From assembly GCA_946480125.1 (NCBI GenBank), contig CAMLIY010000149.1, forward strand, positions 1 through 7,844: a stretch of 7,844 nt of DNA, in the 5' to 3' direction. Source of the DNA: an uncultured Asticcacaulis sp. Its GTDB lineage: Bacteria > Pseudomonadota > Alphaproteobacteria > Caulobacterales > Caulobacteraceae. The notes under the pieces are model-generated. The model was not told the origin of the DNA and made no database searches. It saw nothing but the letters and a program-made list of their open reading frames with translations. The translations under genes were made by a program, and so were the position numbers. Shown here piece by piece: positions 6,187-7,844 of this stretch (position 1 is the stretch's first letter; each line of letters opens with the position of its first letter).

Positions 6187-6615
6187 ATGCCGTACCTCAG
6201 TTCTTTCGCACATCCGCACTGGCCCACCCTGTCCCTGATCGGCCAGCAAAGCCTGGTCATCCAGATTCACCTGCTGACCGCCGTGGCCGCCTTTGTGGTC
6301 GGAGCCATCCAGATTTTCGGACCGAAGGGCACGATCATGCACCGTATTCTGGGCTGGACGTGGGTGATCTTCATGATGACGGTGGCGATTTCCAGCCTGT
6401 GGATCAAGCTGATCAATCACGGACAGTTCAGCCTTATACATCTGTTCTCGGTCGTGACCCTGATCGCTGCGCCAATGCTGGTCTATGCGGCGCGGAAACA
6501 TGATGTGAAACGTCATTCGGGCATCGCCATCCGGCTCTATGCCGGCGCGCTGCTGATCGCCGGGCTGTTCACCTTCCTGCCGGGGCGCTTGATGTACACA
6601 ATGTTCTTTGGGTGA
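6187..6615 (+). CDS. DUF2306-type four-helix integral membrane protein
   Basis: The 142-residue protein is almost entirely membrane-spanning, with four predicted helices (about residues 22-44, 54-73, 81-101 and 113-131). The motif KGTIMHRILGWTWV (47-60) after the first helix and the closing FTFLPGRLMYTMFFG are typical, as I recall them, of the DUF2306 family of small bacterial membrane proteins. Histidines lie at or near helix ends (H28, H52, H85, H105, H110); such a pattern can mean haem or metal binding, but this is speculation and the family function is unknown. GGGAAG lies 9 bases before the ATG. The divergent LytTR regulator is its likeliest controller. No clear rho-independent terminator follows; the dyad at 6629-6644 with a TTTT tail could be a weak one. 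Confidence 0.8.
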   Translation: MPYLSSFAHPHWPTLSLIGQQSLVIQIHLLTAVAAFVVGAIQIFGPKGTIMHRILGWTWVIFMMTVAISSLWIKLINHGQFSLIHLFSVVTLIAAPMLVYAARKHDVKRHSGIAIRLYAGALLIAGLFTFLPGRLMYTMFFG

Positions 6616-6628
6616 GCGTGCCTGAAAT

Positions 6629-6644
6629 AAATCGTATACGTTTT
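6629..6644. repeat. Dyad AAA-n-CGTATACG-n-TTT
   Basis: Seven of eight base pairs are symmetric around 6636/6637, with CGTATACG (6633-6640) as the exact core. The TnGT-AT-ACn core resembles operators of FadR-type GntR regulators. The TTTT tail, 14 bases after the DUF2306-type stop codon, means a weak transcription terminator is also possible. Confidence 0.4.
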
Positions 6645-6693
6645 GCGGTGCATTGATAACGGCCTGACAGCGTTGCCGCCTTATCCCGTCTGG

Positions 6694-6707
6694 CGGTAGC
6701 GCTACCA
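6694..6707. promoter_or_regulatory. Perfect palindrome GGTAGCGCTACC, LacI-family-type operator
   Basis: GGTAGC and GCTACC (6695-6706) form an uninterrupted 12-base palindrome with a central CG step, the standard layout of LacI-family operators. From memory, the Caulobacter crescentus XylR operator is reported as TGTTAGCGCTACCA; the 14 bases here match it at 12 positions. It sits about 70 bases upstream of the predicted sucC -35 box, so its target promoter is unclear. It could also form a hairpin with the neighbouring GGCGG. Confidence 0.5.
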
Positions 6708-6777
6708 TTGTTTGTGCGGCAAGCGAAAATCAGGCAATCAAAATCACCCCGGACCTCAAATTTATGTGTGTGAGCGG

Positions 6778-6806
6778 TTGCACAAAAGCGCGCGCCTCTC
6801 TATAAA
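6778..6806 (+). promoter_or_regulatory. Predicted sigma-70-type promoter for sucC
   Basis: TTGCAC (6778-6783) and TATAAA (6801-6806) are separated by exactly 17 bases. The boxes match the consensus TTGACA/TATAAT at 4 of 6 and 5 of 6 positions. Transcription would start near 6813, giving a leader of about 70 bases before sucC. It is the best promoter in the window and fits a highly expressed TCA-cycle gene that lacks a co-directed neighbour close upstream. Confidence 0.65.
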
Positions 6807-6830
6807 GCCCCCGTTCGAAGGGCGGGCGCG

Positions 6831-6887
6831 ATGATCCGTCCTGCACGTATTTGCCGTTTGGCAAGCATCACAAGACCGGTTTCATGA
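6831..6887 (+). CDS. Possible 18-residue leader peptide overlapping the sucC start
   Basis: An ATG at 6831, preceded by AAGGG (6818-6822) at 8-base spacing, opens an 18-codon frame encoding [18 protein letters not shown]. It stops at TGA (6885-6887), which overlaps the sucC ATG (6884-6886) as ATGA. sucC itself has no evident Shine-Dalgarno, so ribosomes finishing this frame could restart on sucC. The peptide has four Arg but no run of a single regulatory amino acid. A frame this short can arise by chance; the combination of a ribosome site, the ATGA overlap and the position inside the predicted leader is what makes it worth listing. Confidence 0.35.
   Translation: MIRPARICRLASITRPVS
6851..6864 (+). 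repeat. Small hairpin in the sucC leader
   Basis: TTGCC (6851-6855) and GGCAA (6860-6864) pair perfectly across a GTTT loop, about 20 bases before the sucC start. It lies within the possible leader peptide frame. It may affect translation initiation, though five base pairs give only modest stability. Confidence 0.4.
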
Positions 6888-7844
6888 ACATTCACGAGCA
6901 TCAAGCTAAGGCCGTCCTCAAAGAGTTCGGCGTCGCCGTTCCACGCGGATATGCCGTCTATTCCCCCGAAGAGGCCCTGAAGGCCGCCAAGGACCTGGCC
7001 AGCGAGGCCGGCTCAAAGGTTTTCGTCGTCAAGTCGCAAATCCACGCCGGTGGCCGCGGCAAGGGCAAGTTCGAGGGGCTCGGCGCCGACGCCAAGGGCG
7101 GCGTCCGCGTCGTCAAGACCCCTGAAGACGTCAAGGCCAATGCCGACGAAATGCTCGGCCGCGTGCTCGTCACGCACCAGACCGGCCCGGCCGGCAAGCA
7201 GGTCAATCGCCTCTATATCGAAGAGGGCGCCGACATCGCCAAGGAGCTCTATCTTTCGCTGCTGGTCGATCGCGTGTCGTCGCGCGTTTCGGTCGTCGCC
7301 TCGACCGAAGGCGGCATGGATATCGAAGACGTGGCGCACAACACGCCTGAGAAAATCCACACCTTCACCATCGATCCGGCCACCGGCGTCTTCCCGACCC
7401 ACGGCCGTACCCTGGCCAAGGCGCTCGGCCTCAAGGGCGACGTCGCCAAGCAGGGCGCAAAGCTCCTCGGCCAACTGTACGCGGCGTTCAACGCCAAGGA
7501 CATGGACATGCTGGAAATCAACCCGCTGATCATCACAGGTGACGACAAGCTGATCGTGCTCGACGCCAAGGTGTCGTTCGATTCCAACTCGCTGTTCCGC
7601 CATCCGGACATCTTCGCCCTGCGCGACGAGACGGAAGAAGACCAGAAGGAAATCGAAGCCTCCAAGTACGACCTCAGCTACATCGCCCTCGACGGCGAAA
7701 TCGGCTGCATGGTCAATGGCGCCGGTCTGGCCATGGCCACGCTCGACATTATCAAGCTCTATGGCTCCGAGCCTGCCAACTTCCTCGATGTCGGCGGCGG
7801 CGCCACCACGGAAAAGGTGACGGCGGCGTTCAAGATCATCACCT
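6884..7844 (+). CDS. sucC: Succinyl-CoA synthetase (ADP-forming) beta subunit, 3' end cut off
   Basis: This subunit binds nucleotide and succinate in the TCA-cycle enzyme that makes ATP (or GTP) and succinate from succinyl-CoA, working with the alpha subunit SucD in the cytoplasm. 320 codons are visible of a family length near 390-400, so the C-terminal part and the stop lie beyond the window. The N-terminus [17 protein letters not shown] is the classic SucC opening. The ATP-grasp region shows [14 protein letters not shown] (48-61). Metal ligands are N213 in EINP and D227 in LDAK, with the same 14-residue spacing as E. coli N199 and D213. The DVGGGA motif of the carboxy-terminal domain is at 302-307. 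Codon use is strongly biased to C- and G-ending codons compared with neighbours, as expected for a highly expressed gene. sucD probably follows outside the window. Confidence 0.97.
   Translation, partial: MNIHEHQAKAVLKEFGVAVPRGYAVYSPEEALKAAKDLASEAGSKVFVVKSQIHAGGRGKGKFEGLGADAKGGVRVVKTPEDVKANADEMLGRVLVTHQTGPAGKQVNRLYIEEGADIAKELYLSLLVDRVSSRVSVVASTEGGMDIEDVAHNTPEKIHTFTIDPATGVFPTHGRTLAKALGLKGDVAKQGAKLLGQLYAAFNAKDMDMLEINPLIITGDDKLIVLDAKVSFDSNSLFRHPDIFALRDETEEDQKEIEASKYDLSYIALDGEIGCMVNGAGLAMATLDIIKLYGSEPANFLDVGGGATTEKVTAAFKIIT

Larger units (their letters stand above)
6616..6883. other. 268-base intergenic region upstream of sucC
   Basis: This is the longest non-coding stretch in the window. It holds, in order: a CGTATACG-centred dyad (6629-6644), a hairpin-forming CCGCC/GGCGG pair (6676-6680 with 6692-6696), a perfect GGTAGCGCTACC palindrome (6695-6706), a sigma-70-like promoter (6778-6806), a short reading frame (6831-6887) and a small hairpin (6851-6864). 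From 6708 to 6777 I see nothing definite apart from A/T-rich patches. In many alphaproteobacteria sucC follows mdh in one operon; here no mdh lies upstream, so sucC needs its own promoter. Confidence 0.6.

Noticed and set aside
6675..6697. Rho-independent terminator formed by GCCGCC and GGCGGT
   Set aside because: The stem could form, but the loop is 11 bases and no T-run follows; it also overlaps the more convincing GGTAGCGCTACC palindrome.
6178..6708. Minus-strand open frame of 176 codons opposite the DUF2306-type gene
   Set aside because: The plus strand encodes a protein with four clean membrane helices and family motifs; the minus frame is His/Gln/Asp-rich with no domain.
7013..7603. 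Minus-strand open frames opposite sucC
   Set aside because: They are antisense to a clear SucC sequence with conserved metal and nucleotide residues.

Overview
The window looks like a piece of an alphaproteobacterial chromosome, most likely from the Caulobacteraceae (an Asticcacaulis- or Caulobacter-like organism). This rests on moderately high GC, many GGC/GCC/CGC codons, an alphaproteobacterial-style CheZ, a Blc-type lipocalin, an exported M3 peptidase and a sucC gene of alphaproteobacterial type. The genus is an inference; no rRNA or other marker is present. I see no tRNA, CRISPR array, insertion sequence or phage gene. The window is ordinary chromosome with several signalling genes.

Layout. 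(1) 1-746, plus strand: the last 48 codons of a probable response regulator receiver domain, then a CheZ-like phosphatase with an intact FQDxTGQ active-site motif. (2) 755-1243, minus strand: a stand-alone BLUF blue-light photoreceptor, tail to tail with cheZ and only 8 bases away. (3) 1244-1426: a divergent intergenic region with two inverted repeats. (4) 1427-5284, plus strand: a hybrid protein with an N-terminal receiver followed by a histidine kinase core, then a Blc-type lipocalin lipoprotein, then a secreted M3-family zinc metallopeptidase; gaps are 55 and 65 bases. (5) 5287-6129, minus strand: a membrane-bound LytTR transcription regulator, tail to tail with the peptidase (2-base gap) and divergent from (6) 6187-6615, plus strand: a four-helix DUF2306-type membrane protein. 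(7) 6616-6883: the longest gap (268 bases), with two dyad sequences, a strong sigma-70-like promoter and a short upstream reading frame. (8) 6884 to the end: sucC, succinyl-CoA synthetase beta subunit, cut off by the window edge after 320 codons.

How the parts may work together. The first 2.6 kb is a signalling cluster. The BLUF protein has no output domain, so it must act through a partner, and the receiver-kinase hybrid has no obvious sensor domain of its own. Their head-to-head arrangement makes them candidate partners in a blue-light pathway, and the adjacent CheZ suggests motility as one possible output. The LytTR regulator and the DUF2306 membrane protein share a 57-base divergent promoter region and may be a regulator-target pair. 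The lipocalin and M3 peptidase are both predicted to leave the cytoplasm and look like envelope housekeeping.

The less expected signals are in non-coding DNA: a perfect 12-base palindrome of LacI-family type and a GntR/FadR-like dyad upstream of sucC, and an 18-codon reading frame whose stop overlaps the sucC start as ATGA. I found no strong evidence of a wholly new system; the BLUF/kinase pair and the sucC leader are the best leads.
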